From positions 173,066 to 237,065 of the forward strand of contig VZRN01006772.1 of the NCBI GenBank assembly GCA_013397935.1: 64,000 nt of DNA, written 5' to 3'. Position 1 is the stretch's first letter. Every line of letters starts with the position of its first letter. Below the pieces are notes generated by a model. That model was not told the origin of the DNA. It did no database searches and saw only the letters and a program-made list of their open reading frames with translations. Source of the DNA: Dasyornis broadbenti (lineage: Eukaryota; Chordata; Aves; Passeriformes; Dasyornithidae). The position numbers and the translations under genes are program-made. Below, piece after piece: positions 39,504 to 51,720 of this stretch.

Positions 39504-39695
39504 AGAATCATGGAATCATTTAAGGTGGAAAAACCCTCTCAGATCATTGAGTCCAACTGTTCCCCTAGCACTGCCAAAGCCACCACTAAACGATGTTCAC
39601 AAGTGCCACATCTGCACATCTTTTAAATCCCTCCAGGAATGGTGGCTCCACCACTGCCCTGGGCAGCCTTTTCCAGAGCTTGACCCTTCCTTTTT
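39504..39695 (-). repeat. CR1 LINE 3' end, antisense, about 190 bases
   Basis: Begins 'gaatcatggaatcatttaag' and continues 'agatcattgagtccaact', 'ccactgccctgggcagcc', 'ttttccagagcttgaccc', the antisense CR1 order. A poly-T/GT tract lies about 60 bases to its left. Confidence 0.92.
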
Positions 39696-40460
39696 TTTCC
39701 CTCTCCTTTTCTTTAGTTCCAGAACTTTGCTACAAAACACAAAACTCAACCTTTGCTGTATTTTGTTGCTTTTGAATTGTAATTGTTTTCCACAGCTTGG
39801 TTAGCAACCTATTTGGCAGCTACTGTTACTTGCACTTTCTTAATATAAGAAAAAGAAAGGAAAACAAAGGAAATCAATCTTAGTTACAGCTGCTAGTACT
39901 GAGCGCACATCCACTTTTTCCCTGTAGAGACTTAGTCCCTAAGCCTATTGGCACTCCAGCATCACCAGTTCCAGTCTCTTGAGATTTTGGCACCTCAGTA
40001 ACACTGCAGGGGATTATAGAAATTAGCCCAGCCTTTCGGAGAAAACCACTGAGACTCCTGGAACTGCGTGCCCAGCCAGCCTTTGGATCTGTGATGTTTC
40101 CACCCTGAGATGGAAGAAAATTGCTCAAGTGATGTATTGTAAGTGACCAAATGGGTGTGATAGAGGATTGAAATGATAGAGAAGGACGCTGTCGTCATTA
40201 CCATGTTCCTTCTACTGTAGGACCATTTCCAAGGACAGGTCCTCACCAAGCCCTCATCAGCGCGATTCCTTTGGCTTGTCCAGCAGATCCACATCAGGTG
40301 ATAACGGAGGGCTGACCTTTCATGCAGTATAATTTTCAAATCAAGCACAAATACGTCACACCAGTGCCTGCTGCTCAGGCTGTAATGTTTACAAATGAGT
40401 TCCTACCCTGTAGCTGCCTGAAGATGCATCTTCACCTTGGAATTTAATTTGAAATATTAT

Positions 40461-40500
40461 GTGTATATATGTAAATCATATATATATATATTTAAATATC
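40461..40500. repeat. TA-rich microsatellite
   Basis: Two TA runs separated by 'gtaaatc'. The tract contributes to a strongly AT-rich patch of about 100 bases. Confidence 0.85.
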
Positions 40501-41605
40501 TTAATTGTGTGATAAATACAAAAAATAGCTGTATTTTGCACCTTACATCTCATGATGTCTCAACATGTCTGCTGGAGCCAAAGGCATCATTGTCCACGAT
40601 GTGAGTTTCTGGCATGATAGCTCAGTGGAAAAGTGCGGGAACAGTTTTTGTACTTATTTATAGAGATGTCCTGAGGCATATCAAGATAAAACATCAAAAC
40701 AGGTGATCTAGAGCAGGTTAATCCACCTGCAGGTAAACTGACTCCCAGGTTAGGTGACTGTTTACACCCCAGTGCAGAGTGCTCTCATGAATGCTGTGTG
40801 GTGCTGGAGATTAGCATCCAAAAATAGTTTTAGCTTGGGGATTTTTTTTTTCCCCCCTCCCTAGGTTCCTCATTAATTTTGAGTCCTGAGTGACAGTGAT
40901 TGTTGTTGTTTAAAATGAGAGTTTCCTCTGCAGAAGTGTTTCAGCAGGGTGGAAGTTATTTCTTGTGCTGTTCTCTGTCTTTTTCTTTTTTCTTTCCTCC
41001 CCATCTATAATAAGCAAAGGCAACTTTTACAGCAGAAAATAGATATTTTTATGATCTGCTAAGATGCCTCATTAAGAGTTTTGCACTGACAAGCCATTAT
41101 GCACCTGAAAAAGTTTCACTAGAAATTTTTTATAACCAGAGAGATGTTTGCACTGCAAGTTATCGAAAACACTCCAGAGTTTCTATGGGAAGTTATCTGA
41201 CTATCTGATTCCACACAGGGTGCAAATCCCCATCCCGAGCACCAGCAATTTGTTTCTCCGCAGGCACCAAAAGCCTCACGCTCAGATTGCTGTTCTGGCT
41301 TAGCTGCAAGTGTCAGACTGGAGGCAGGGGTAGGAAACCAATTAATTTGGGTTCTGTTCTGAGAAGTGCTTATTTCTGTCTGTTTGCACACAGAGTAGTC
41401 AGTTTGCTGGGCTGCTGGAGCCTTGGACAGGCAGCAAGAGGTTTACAGTAATGAATTATTCACTATTTTTATGAATATTTACCCATGATACTGGGGAATC
41501 AGTAGATTTAATTCTTACTAGATGGAATAAATGATTTGAGCACAATTCAGACTAAAAGCAGGCAAGGTCTGAAAGTATCTGACTTGCCATTAAATTTCAT
41601 TCATT

Positions 41606-41674
41606 GCAGGGGGATTGGGCCAGGTGATCTTTAAAGTCCCTTCCAACCCAAACTGTTCCATGATTCTATGATTT
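41606..41674 (+). repeat. CR1 LINE 3' tail
   Basis: 'gtgatctttaaagtcccttc', 'caacccaaactgttcc' then 'atgattctatgatt'. This tail is well preserved and strongly 5'-truncated. Confidence 0.88.
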
Positions 41675-44009
41675 GTGTAGGAGTTTCCAGAGCTGTTGAC
41701 TCCCAAGGGAAGAACCCAGGAGCGAATGGTGTCCCCAGACAGGGACATGTGTTTTGAGCATCCCATGATCTCTTCTCCACCTCCATGGGATTGATACCTC
41801 AGTATCCCGATTCTGGCTGCTACAAAATATTGCTGTAAATTAGGGGTTTTTACTCTTTAACCAAAGTCATACCACACCTGTTGTTAGACATACAGTACCA
41901 AATCAATGTGGAATACTGTTACACTTACAGAGAGTATAAGGTATGTCTAGAACAACGAGTTTTTGAAAGTGTTTTAAGGGTCTGGGTGGTCCCTTCAAAA
42001 AGCATACGATAACAAGGATGTACAGAGCCAGAAGATGCATGCATTTAGTTTTTAATTTTGTGTACTTTTCAACATTATATGTCTGTTTCTGATATTTTTG
42101 TAAAAAATATTTTATTATTGTCTTAAAACCAAGACCAAACTGACTTGTGTCCAGTCACAACACAGAAATGCACAGAAATCCTGCAGAAACTGAGTACTGA
42201 CAGTGTTGCTAGAGCTTGGTTATCTGTCACACTGCTGGGCTATGCAGTCTGTTACAGTTAGAAGAAGTTGTTGTCAGGGTAAAAATGATGAATTTAATTC
42301 CATTTGCAAAATTTAAACCTTGCTGTTTCTGTCCTGGAGAGCTAAGCCATGATACACTAATGCTGAGGTTACTGGAGTTGCGTGTGGGTGTCCTGCCGTT
42401 AATGCTTAACGTAAATAGGCTTAGGTAATGTGTGTGTTAGGAAACATCCACCATAAGCCAACTATTCTGGGCAGATTGTTTATTCCAGGTGAGTGATATG
42501 GCAGTGCACAGTCAGTGCTTGACCTGAGTGCTTTGGGCTTGGCTTTAATTGAGCTCTCCGAGCTCTCATGTCACTGATTACTGTGAAACAGAGTTTTCTC
42601 CTCACCTTTTGCTGCGAGACAAAGCTGTCTTTCTTCCACATGCTCTCCTGGTATACAAAATGATGCTTGCCAAGAATTCCCCACACTTAATGGTTTTCAC
42701 TTGGCAAAATGTTAGCTTCTTATTTTTCTTTTACAAACAAAATTCCTGCCACCATCAGTGAAAATTGTAGGGAGATTCTCCAAAGCCTTCTAGGTCAGTG
42801 GAAGCCTTTCTTTGACTTAGTTGGATTTTAATTTGTAAGCGTGTAAAAGAGATAAGAAATCCCTAATTATAATTTACTAATGCATTTTAAGACTCTTGTT
42901 ACCAGAGGCTTCTATAGAAATAGAGTTTAATAAAGCTGGTAAGGCTGCAAGAACTCATTTTCTTCTGGATTGAGCCCTGGGTCAATTAGAAATAAGCCTA
43001 CTTATCTGTTGTGCTTTACAACAGCCCTGTACCTCGACTGTCTTGTTCTTTAGAGTCTTTCAAAGTGTCACTCTTCGATGGCTCTTCATCCATCCTAGCA
43101 TTTGTAGAACTGGGTATTTATTTCAGTCTTGGGCTGGGTCCATGACAGGAAAGGCAAGCTCTCTGTTAAGATCAGGGAGGGGAGCATTCTTCACAAATTT
43201 CTGCATCCCTCCACTGCTTTTTTTCTCCTCTGATTAGTGATTAATTTAGCGGAGGCTTTAAGTAAACATGAATGCAGATGTCTATGTGTGTGCAGACAGA
43301 AACAGGCTTCTATGAGTAAAGAAACAAAATAATTTACCTGGTATTTCAGACAAGAGAATCCAGACTACAAGGGTCTAAATCAGTATACATTATCCAGGTG
43401 GTTTTCCAGGATTTGCATGGCTTATGTTAGGGGGGGAAAAAAAAGGTTGTGTTGTTACTCAGTATCAATGGAGCAATTCGTTTTATGGTGTTTCAATAGT
43501 GCAGTTGCACGGAAGCTCAGGCTATTGCTGATAAAGTCCACAAAGCAAAGGGAGAGCAGAAATGTAGCCAAGCTGATTATACCCAGTTTCTTCCTCCTTC
43601 TGAGAGTAGGGGAAAAAAGGTTGGTGGGAAGTGGAGGTTTGTGCTAAAAAAATTAGTCTGCATGATGGTAGGTGTGTGGAACTTCGGTTTTCTATTTTTA
43701 TCTGTGTGCATTAAAACAATAACACATCTGCTGTCAGAGGCTTCTTACTTTTGTAGATGTAGATGTATTTATCTGCTAAAGTTATCAGAGTGCTTGGCAA
43801 AACCACAGAGAACGTAGCACTCTACACATTTTTACAGAATTTCAATATGTTTTGCCTGAAGGAAAATAGAAAATCAGCAGATGAGCCAGAAATACCCTGC
43901 AAGTGTCTGCTCCCTCTCCAGCTTCTGGACCACAGTCCCTTCCTGCTGTGTTTGTTCCTCATGCTACACCAGTGTTTCCTGCGAGAGGCACATTTGCAAA
44001 ATTTGTAGG

Positions 44010-44230
44010 AGCGTGGCACACCGATGTGGCAAAGCATTTGTTGTGCGGCTCCTTGGAGTTTGGGAATCCTGCCGACCTCATTGGCTCATCCCGTGTCAAT
44101 CCCGCAGCCTGCCCGGCTCATGCAGAATCGCAGGCTCGGTTGCTATGGGGACCGGGGCTCTCCGCAATAGCGATCCGCCCTAACGATGCTGTGTAATCGC
44201 GGGCAGGGAATGCGCACGGAGCTGAGACCC
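44010..44230. promoter_or_regulatory. CpG-dense promoter-like patch inside ANK2 intron 1
   Basis: Roughly eighteen CpGs fall in about 215 bases, in contrast to CpG-poor flanks. The patch holds an inverted CCAAT box (ATTGG, 44080-44084) and an RFX-like gttgctatggggac (44139-44152), a combination found in CpG-type promoters. A 236-codon ATG-started open frame on the - strand (44118-44828) overlaps it but has no recognisable domain. It could be an alternative promoter, an enhancer or an orphan CpG island. Confidence 0.35.
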
Positions 44231-45480
44231 CACACTGATCCCTAGTGGCCTGGGATGGCCTTGGCACAGCCTCCTGCCTTTTGTCCGTGCCTTTGCAGTG
44301 TGGCAGCTGCGCCTTTGTTGTGCTGCTGCAGGGAGGAGGGAAGGTGCTGGAATTCAGGAAGGATGAGCCTAAGCAGGCTTGCTGCCGAGCTTTCTGACTG
44401 TCTGCAAACCAGCAAGTGCTGCCTGGAGACATCTGGCAAAAACCCAACAGGGAGGGAGGAACAGGGACACCCTGGGTGGAGTAGGGCTGAGAGAAAGGAA
44501 CTGGGGAAATACTGCTGTGTGGCAAGGGTAAAGCATAGAGGGAGAGGGATGATGACACTGCTGCCAAAATGCGTAAGGAGATGTCACTAGATGGCTCTTG
44601 AGTCCAGGAGCTGGTTTGGAAGGCTGGTGCCGAGCTGGCGTTACATACAGTGCTTGCTGATGGGAGGTTATTCCCTTTCCGGATGGTTTTTAACTGTCTT
44701 GTCCTAGGCACATTGTGTATTTCACCAGTTCCTGGGTGCAGTCTGGTACCGGTACAAATGGTGACAGTGCTGATGCTGGCTGGTAGCCTGACACTTGGTG
44801 TGTCAGGCACAACAGCGTTTCTGAGCATCCAGACATTCCCAGGAGCAAGTCTGAGGACAGTTACGCACAAAGAAGTGCCAGAAATAAGGGGTGTGCTCTC
44901 CGATGCAGACCTCTGGTGGTGATGTTGTGCTCTATTTTTCTGTGATAAATACGACTTCTACAGGGCACAGCTGGAGCTGAGTTACACGTGAGTTTAATAA
45001 TCAGGGGAGGATGGCGTTGTTGTGTGGGTTGTGTTGGAAAAGGGATGTCTAAGATCTGTGATCATGAGGAAGAGAGCAGAACTGGACATTTAGGAAGTTG
45101 AGCATTGCCCTGGAGATGTGAAATTCTGATTTTGTTCTCTTCAGAGGTCCTGCGTGATGCTGCTCACATGAAAAAACTTGGGCTTTCAAGGACAGCCAGC
45201 AGTTATGTGTTCCCTCTTTTATTTCACAGCTTGGCTTGTGATTCGTGGTCTACCTGTACAAATTCTGAACATCCATTATAGCAAATGGAGCCCACAGAAA
45301 TGTCACTTTTGCAGTACAAATGGGACGTGTAACAAATGTATCCTGAAAAATAAGATTCAAAGTGTCTCTGTTTGGTGCAGACAAAATTAGAGGATACATT
45401 TGGCCTTGTAAATTGAAGATAAAGTGCCTTTCATGTCCCAAAGCTGTTCTTGAAAATAAATGCATTAGTACTTATTACAG

Positions 45481-45500
45481 ATATATCTATATATATATAT
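45481..45500. repeat. (TA)n microsatellite
   Basis: About 20 bases of nearly pure TA repeat followed by a short A run. Confidence 0.85.
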
Positions 45501-47401
45501 AAAAAATAGAGAGAACTACAGAAAGGCCTATGAGGGAATTAATTTAATCTACAGAAATCAGGTTTGTCGTGCAGAATGAAAGTCATTCTGCCACCCACTG
45601 AGCATCAAGGAGAAAATAAGTGTTCAAAGCTGTTTTTAAAGTGTGTGGTGCCTGGGCCTGCTCACTGAAGGGGGCAGAGGTCTCACGAATGTATAGTGTG
45701 TGATCCTTAAATCTCCCAGGAAATGTGTGTAACAGGGCTGAATGAAGGTTTTGGTCCTAATTAGGAATTTTTTAGGTTTTAAGTGCTTGTCTTTGCAACT
45801 AAAATATTCTTACACTGAACACTGTTTCATGCATGTTGTGTGATGTGATGCTAAAAGTCCAAGTTTTCTCTTATAGTCTGGATTAGTCCATAGGAAAATG
45901 TTATTAACAACAAGCTGTTCTAGCAATGCTCTTCACAATGAAGAGGTGCATGTGGACTTTGGATCTGCTGTTCATCAGGATTTTTGTGGTGCAATTGAAC
46001 CCCTGCACTTGCTGAAAGGCTCCCAAGAAGAACAGCCAAGAGCAACTCGAGAGGTCTTCTCAAGGAGCCTCCTGACTCTCATTTTTCGCAGTGAGCACTC
46101 AGTGTTCAACTCCCAGATCACAGGGGCTCATTTCCTATTTGAGCTTATACTGATGAGGAGATCAGAGAGGAGAAATGGCTGTAGGTGTGCCTCTTTGTGC
46201 TCCTCAAAATGAAAAGGCTTTCATGTCGTTTCCCGTCTGATACCATTTTGTTCCACAGCCCCCTCACTCTTCTCCTAAGCTACCAACTGCATCTTCCCCC
46301 ACACGTCTCACCTTGGGTGCATTTCGGTGTGGTGCAAGGTTAAGTACATATCTCACAGTTGAAGATGTTGTAGGAGGTGAGACCACACGTGGAATCCTGC
46401 CAAGCATACTTTTGTTGCAGAAATTCCTTTTCCCAGCATAGGACTAGGTGAAGACAGGAACAGTAAATTAATCTGGGAGAAGAAACCAAAGGGTAAAATA
46501 GTAATAATCATACACCCTCCTGTACACGCTGGCAGCTGAAGCAACTGTTCCTGTACACACATGCAGTTTGATATGTGATTAATTCAGAAATAGTCCCCTT
46601 ACACATGACTGCACAGCAGCACTGAATCTGAGATCATACAGAGTAAAAGCCAGCAGGAGACTTTGCAAAGGTTACTTCTTTGTCCTCGCTATGAGCAGTT
46701 TTCTCTCTGTCTCTGGGGGATCATGAGGTTGTGGAAAACACTGTTCTCCAAGGCACCTGTGTTTATGGCAAAAAAGAATTTGTTTTGCATTTGACAGTGA
46801 AAGATTTGTTCTTCGTGGAAAGGATCTCTAAATCCCAAAGGCATTTCTGCTGATGGTTGGGGAGAAGTCCTGTGTTGTTCTCTCTCCTGGGGAAACTGTC
46901 TGAATGCTGTGTGCAGAAGTACACCATAGATCGTCTGATGTAACCTCCTCTGTGTGTTAAACCACAACACAGCAGTAAATTTGGAGAAATGGGAAAGGTA
47001 TTGTGCTGCAAAAGGCAGGAAGCACTGTGCTATTTCCTGGGTAGTACAGAGAGCAGTAGAAGCTGAGTGGTTCATCCTAAATGCAGTGTAAAATCACGTA
47101 TATCAGGATCATGCAGTCTGCTTGTGTGTGTGAGCTGTTGTAACACTAAAATTAACACTTAAGGGTTAATGTGAGGGATGGCTGTGCCCGGCAGCACTGC
47201 TGAGTTGTGCACCACTTCTGGTTCTTGCAGTGTGAAGTGTTTAGAAAGGAAAAGCACCTGGGGAGCTCTGGGTGGCTGCTGCCAGGGAGAGAGAGCTCCA
47301 GGCACTGGTGGGGAAGAACAGCACTATCGCACTGCCAGGATGTTGGGGCATTGCCTGCAGATTTTCTTTAAAATTGCTGTGTTAAAATATCCTGAGCGTC
47401 A

Positions 47402-47515
47402 TCATAGAATCAGAGAATAGTTTTGGTTTGGAAGGGACTTCTAAAGGCCTTTTAGTTCAAACCCCTTGACATGAACAGGGACATTGTCAACTAGATCAGG
47501 TTCATCATCAAGTCC
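47402..47515 (-). repeat. CR1 LINE 3' end, antisense
   Basis: 'tcatagaatcagagaatagt', 'ggtttggaagggacttct', 'ttttagttcaaacccc' and 'gacatgaacagggacattgt' match antisense CR1. About 115 bases. Confidence 0.88.
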
Positions 47516-47641
47516 TCTCCTTAGATTTACAGGAGGCTTTCTGTGAGGAGGAACTGGGTTTGCCTGTTTAGTTTTCTTCTGCCAGGGTTATGGTAGGGAA
47601 GGAACAGAATCAGCAGTTGCAGCAGTGTTTCAGGCCCACAA

Positions 47642-47671
47642 AATTGCCATTTCACAATGGCAATTGCCATT
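47642..47671. repeat. Compact inverted repeat and palindrome (cruciform-prone)
   Basis: aattgccatt (47642-47651) and aatggcaatt (47656-47665) are perfect 10-base arms with a 4-base loop. The second arm also begins a perfect 16-base palindrome, aatggcaattgccatt (47656-47671), so three alternating arms are packed into 30 bases. Confidence 0.85.
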
Positions 47672-50190
47672 GCCCTGGAACAATGTGGAAGGGACCTTTC
47701 CCGAGAGATGTTTAAAATTAGCGAACAAGTAGTTTACTTTTTATTTCAGGCAGTTAAAAACAGTTGCCCACTGGACAAGTTTTTATTCCTCTGAACTGCA
47801 TTAAGGTACTAAACAGTAGTAACTCTCTCAAGGCCTGAAGGCAGTTCAAGGCAGAGTGAAGTTGGTAGCCGGAGATCAGGTGCCCGCTTTTCCTTAGGGC
47901 AGGCAGAGCTGAGGCTGCTGGGGACAGACAGGGCTGGAGTGCCACCGTGTGGTGCTCAGCACCAGCGTTGCCAATACATTCGGGGAAAAAATTATTTATT
48001 AGTGGGAAAGAAAAAGACAAGCATTAAGCAAGCTTTTCTTTCCCCTCTTCAGGCTCAGCTTAGTTCCTTCACTCCTGGCTCCTGTACACTCCTGCAGCAG
48101 TGCAGGGGATGCTGTGGTGTTAGAGTACATAGTGGTTCCTCTCTCCCTCTCCTTCCCTGTCTTCAGATGTTGAATTAAAGACCGATTCTTACTAAGAAAG
48201 TCCTCTGCTGTGCATCCTCGTGCCCTCAAGGAAGAGAGAGGATGCCTAAAGGAGGGGAAGGGACTGGTAAATCCTGTCTCTCCTGGCTGGTTGCAGTTAG
48301 GAGAGGTGAATCTTAGGGATTGGGTTGTTCTGCCTGGGATTTTGAAAAGTTTGCAATATCTCCTTCAGTATGGAGAAGATGATGTCTCAGGATATCTCTG
48401 CATTTTGGAACGGTGGACAATGCAGTGACCTTCAAGCTAGCACCAACAAAGACCAGATAAGCATGAGAGCACAAGGCTACAAATTAACCGAGCTGAAAGA
48501 TGGGGCACAAAGTGCTGAGGTGCTTTTCCTGCTTTTACATCTGACCAGTGTGCTCTGTCATGTGCATGTGTTGGCTGACTCCGGTACTCTGACAGTGTCA
48601 AATCTCCGCCAAAAGACTGGTGATTGTGGCTTTACTTGGAGATTTTGGAATCAGAGAGATTTCTCAAGTCCCAAATGAATATATTAGTGCCTGACTAGTC
48701 TGTTCCTTCTTTTTTGGGAGCTGTTCTATTTTACATAAATAAGTGTTTTAATTGGGCCATTAATTCATTGAGGTGATAGGACACCTGGGATTTTGAAATC
48801 TAGGTTTCTCACATCCCTGGTGATGTGTTAAATGTTAGCTAGTGTTTGTCTTCCTTATCTCTCACTGGAAAGTCCAGGTTCTGCCTTTTCCTTACAGGCC
48901 AGTTAACTCCTGCTGTGAAACTCATCCTGTGAAATTGTTTGTGCCATCAGCGTGACTTGAAAGGAATTTTCTGTCTTGAAAGGATTTCTCAGTCTGGCAG
49001 CTCTGTGAGGCAGGAGGAGGGAGGATTACCTCCATTACACACTCTCCTCACTGGTGCTCCAGGAGCATGAGCAGGGCAGAGTGGAATTAAAACGCTGCCG
49101 CTGCCGTAATCCAGTGCTGCCTGTTGGGGAGATCCAAGCTTGTTTTGTTTTTTGTTAGAGCTTGAGGATGATAAACTGAGGGAAAGCCTGAGGTGAAGTA
49201 TGTCTTTGGTCTAGACCGCGACATTTACAGTTCTTTTTGTCCTCCTTTGTAATATTAAGTCTCTTCTTGCTGCCTTTATCCCTTTGCAATGCAGGGCTCA
49301 ACCTTAACCCATGCGAATGAATCATTTGCCCTTTTGCCACATACGTACAACTGGTATGTCCAGCTCAGATTTGAACCTCCGGCAGCTGAGGGACAGATTT
49401 GTGCAGAAAAATTTCTAGTCCATGCCCACCTCAGTTTACAATCAATTTAACCCCGATCAGCCAGATGTCTGATTTCCAAGTGCGAGCATGCCATTTGTGA
49501 CTTTCAGAGTAAGGAGGAGCAAATGAGTAAATTGCTGTAGTCTTTATTTGTCAGTTTTAATGCATTGCCTTGGTGAACTGTTAAATCACTAAGCACTGTA
49601 GGGGTTGTGAAGGGATGAACACAGCTGAATTCAAGCAAGGCTCCTCAGTTACATCAGGCATGTCAGGTTACAGCATGCTTTTGCAAGGATGTGTTTTTGG
49701 TAATGGTCTCTGCAGTGCGTTTTCACGTCTCCATAATTGCAAGAGGTTGTTTGGGAAAGTGGTTCAGACAGCTGCCTTTTTGTAAGGTCTTTATTCCCAA
49801 GGCTCCCAAGAAGTCAGTGTTTTTCAGAAATTATTCTTGTTAGAAAGATACTTCCTTTCAAGTGAAAATGATTAATCTAGACAGTGCTGCTTTTGTTCCA
49901 TGAATTGGGACCCATTCATGTTAGTTTGAAAATACTTACTCTTCATCCTCATCTTCCACAGGAATTAATGGAAATTGAAGGCACTTCAGATTCATGATAA
50001 TCTATGCCTTTCTATGTGTCGTACCCTTTCTTGATTCTGGGAAATGCTTTGTTTCACATAACTGAAGGTGTAGTGGTATGGACAAACTCTTGTACCTTGT
50101 GAGCTCACAGTGAAAAAAAATTCTGTGCATCAAATATACTTTTGTGTGTGTGTGTCTTGGAGGAGTTTTTCAGTATGTGGTCCCTTAAAC

Positions 50191-50224
50191 NNNNNNNNNN
50201 NNNNNNNNNNNNNNNNNNNNNNNN
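50191..50224. other. Assembly gap (34 N)
   Basis: A block of N of unknown true length. It is followed by 'ccgcgcccag', twelve C (50235-50246) and 22 A (50247-50268), the kind of low-complexity edge where assemblies break. Sequence around it may be incomplete. Confidence 0.97.
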
Positions 50225-50234
50225 CCGCGCCCAG

Positions 50235-50268
50235 CCCCCCCCCCCCAAAAAAAAAAAAAAAAAAAAAA
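50235..50268. repeat. Poly-C/poly-A tract at the gap edge
   Basis: Twelve C directly followed by 22 A. It could be a true simple repeat or a sequencing artefact next to the gap. Confidence 0.8.
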
Positions 50269-50867
50269 TTATACTGCATTATTACTTTTAGGAAGGACAA
50301 GGAAAAAGTTTGTATTTGAAACTGAGATTTGCATTCTGTTTTTAAGTCATAAAAGGACAACAAGCTACATCCTTGGTGATTTCTGAAGAATCTGTGTATT
50401 TAGCTGACTCAAAAATAACTCTTAAAATTGATACTACTTAGAAAAGATGTTTGTAATAGGTTATGAAATGCTTTTAAAAGGTCACCTGGCAGCTGCATCC
50501 TGAAGAGTGTAGATGATTGATCCAAGACCAACAGAAGCTCAGGAGGGAGGCAGGGCCCTTCAGCAGTGCCCTGTACCCTGGTCAGAGGCCCCTGGCCTGA
50601 TGCTAGGTTTGGTGTTCAGATCAGGCTTGCTGGCTTTTATCTGTCATGCAGGGAGAATGTGTCTTCATTTCTGCTGCCTCAGGTGTTTGGCTCTTCTTCA
50701 GTGCTTCCTCTGGAAATTCCCCTGCAGTCTGTATCTTTGGATTTCACAAAGATACCAAGGATTACAGGGAGCATCTTGTTTTGTCTTACCCTAAAGCAGG
50801 GCTGTGTTTTAGCCATCCCAAAACTTTGTGCTTTGATGCTGAAACAGCTGTCACAGGCTGTGTCAGA

Positions 50868-51383
50868 AGCATGGCCAGCAGGTCGAGGCAGGTGGTTCTT
50901 TCCCTTTGCTCCACTCTTACGAGACCGCACGTGGAACGTCCAGCCCTGAGGGGCCCGACACAGGAGAGCCACGGACGTGTTGGAGCAGGCACAGAGGAGG
51001 CTGTGAAGGTGCTCGGAGTGGGGGAGCAGCGCTGCTCTGGAGCCAGGCTGGGAGAGCTGGGCGTGTTCAGCCTAAAGGGACTACAGGAGAGCTGGAGAGG
51101 GACTTTGAACAGGGGCATGGAGAGCTAGAATAAGGGTTAATGGGTTTAAACTGAGGAAAGGGTAGGTTTGGACTAGCTATTAGGAAGAAAGTTTTCCCTG
51201 TGCGGGTCATGAGACCCCGGCACAGGTTGCCCAGGGAAGCTGTGGCTGCCCCACCCCTAGAAGGCCAGGTCAGACAGAGCTTGGAACGGCCTGGTTTAGT
51301 GGAAGATGTCCCTGCCCATGGTGGGGAGTTGGAACAGGCTGAGCTTTAAGGTGCCTCCAACAAACCGTTCTGTGATTCTATGA
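50868..51383 (+). repeat. CR1 LINE 3' end, longest copy in the window (about 515 bases)
   Basis: Blocks in order: 'agcatggccagcaggtcgag', 'gagagctgggcgtgttcag', 'aactgaggaaagggtagg', 'attaggaagaaagttttccc', 'cggcacaggttgcccaggga', 'gctgtggctgccccacccct', 'ggaagatgtccctgcccatg', 'gttggaacaggctgag', and a 'gtgattctatgaaat' tail. The reading frame is interrupted, so the copy is dead. Confidence 0.92.
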
Positions 51384-51559
51384 AATGTGAATCCAAGGTT
51401 GCCTTAGCATTGCTTAACCAGGAGAGGGGGATCGTTTGCCATCCATTCCGCAGGCGCTCCTGGTGGGAAGCCCAAGACCGACTGTGTTTCACTTGCCTCC
51501 ATGTTTCCAGCAGAAGCAAACCTCTGCCCCAGGAAGCACATCTGCCTTCCTGAGATTTT

Positions 51560-51720
51560 GAAACTTCGCTTTCCAGCGGGTGCGGAGGGGGCCCAGGACG
51601 TGTCCCCAGCGGTGCCAGACCCTCGGCTTTTCGTTCTTGGTGTTTCTCTCCGCGCCTCGGTGCAGCCCCGCCCCAGGCGCTCTCCAGGGTGCTGGGCTCT
51701 CTCCAGGGTGCTGAGCAAAA
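51560..51720. other. GC-rich patch with GC box and 18-base tandem duplication
   Basis: This GC-rich stretch lies to the right of the longest CR1 copy. It contains a GC box (ccccgcccc, 51666-51674) and two imperfect copies of 'tctccagggtgctggg' 18 bases apart (51681 and 51699). Both strands have open frames of over 100 codons here, as expected by chance from low stop-codon density; no domain was recognised. Confidence 0.4.
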
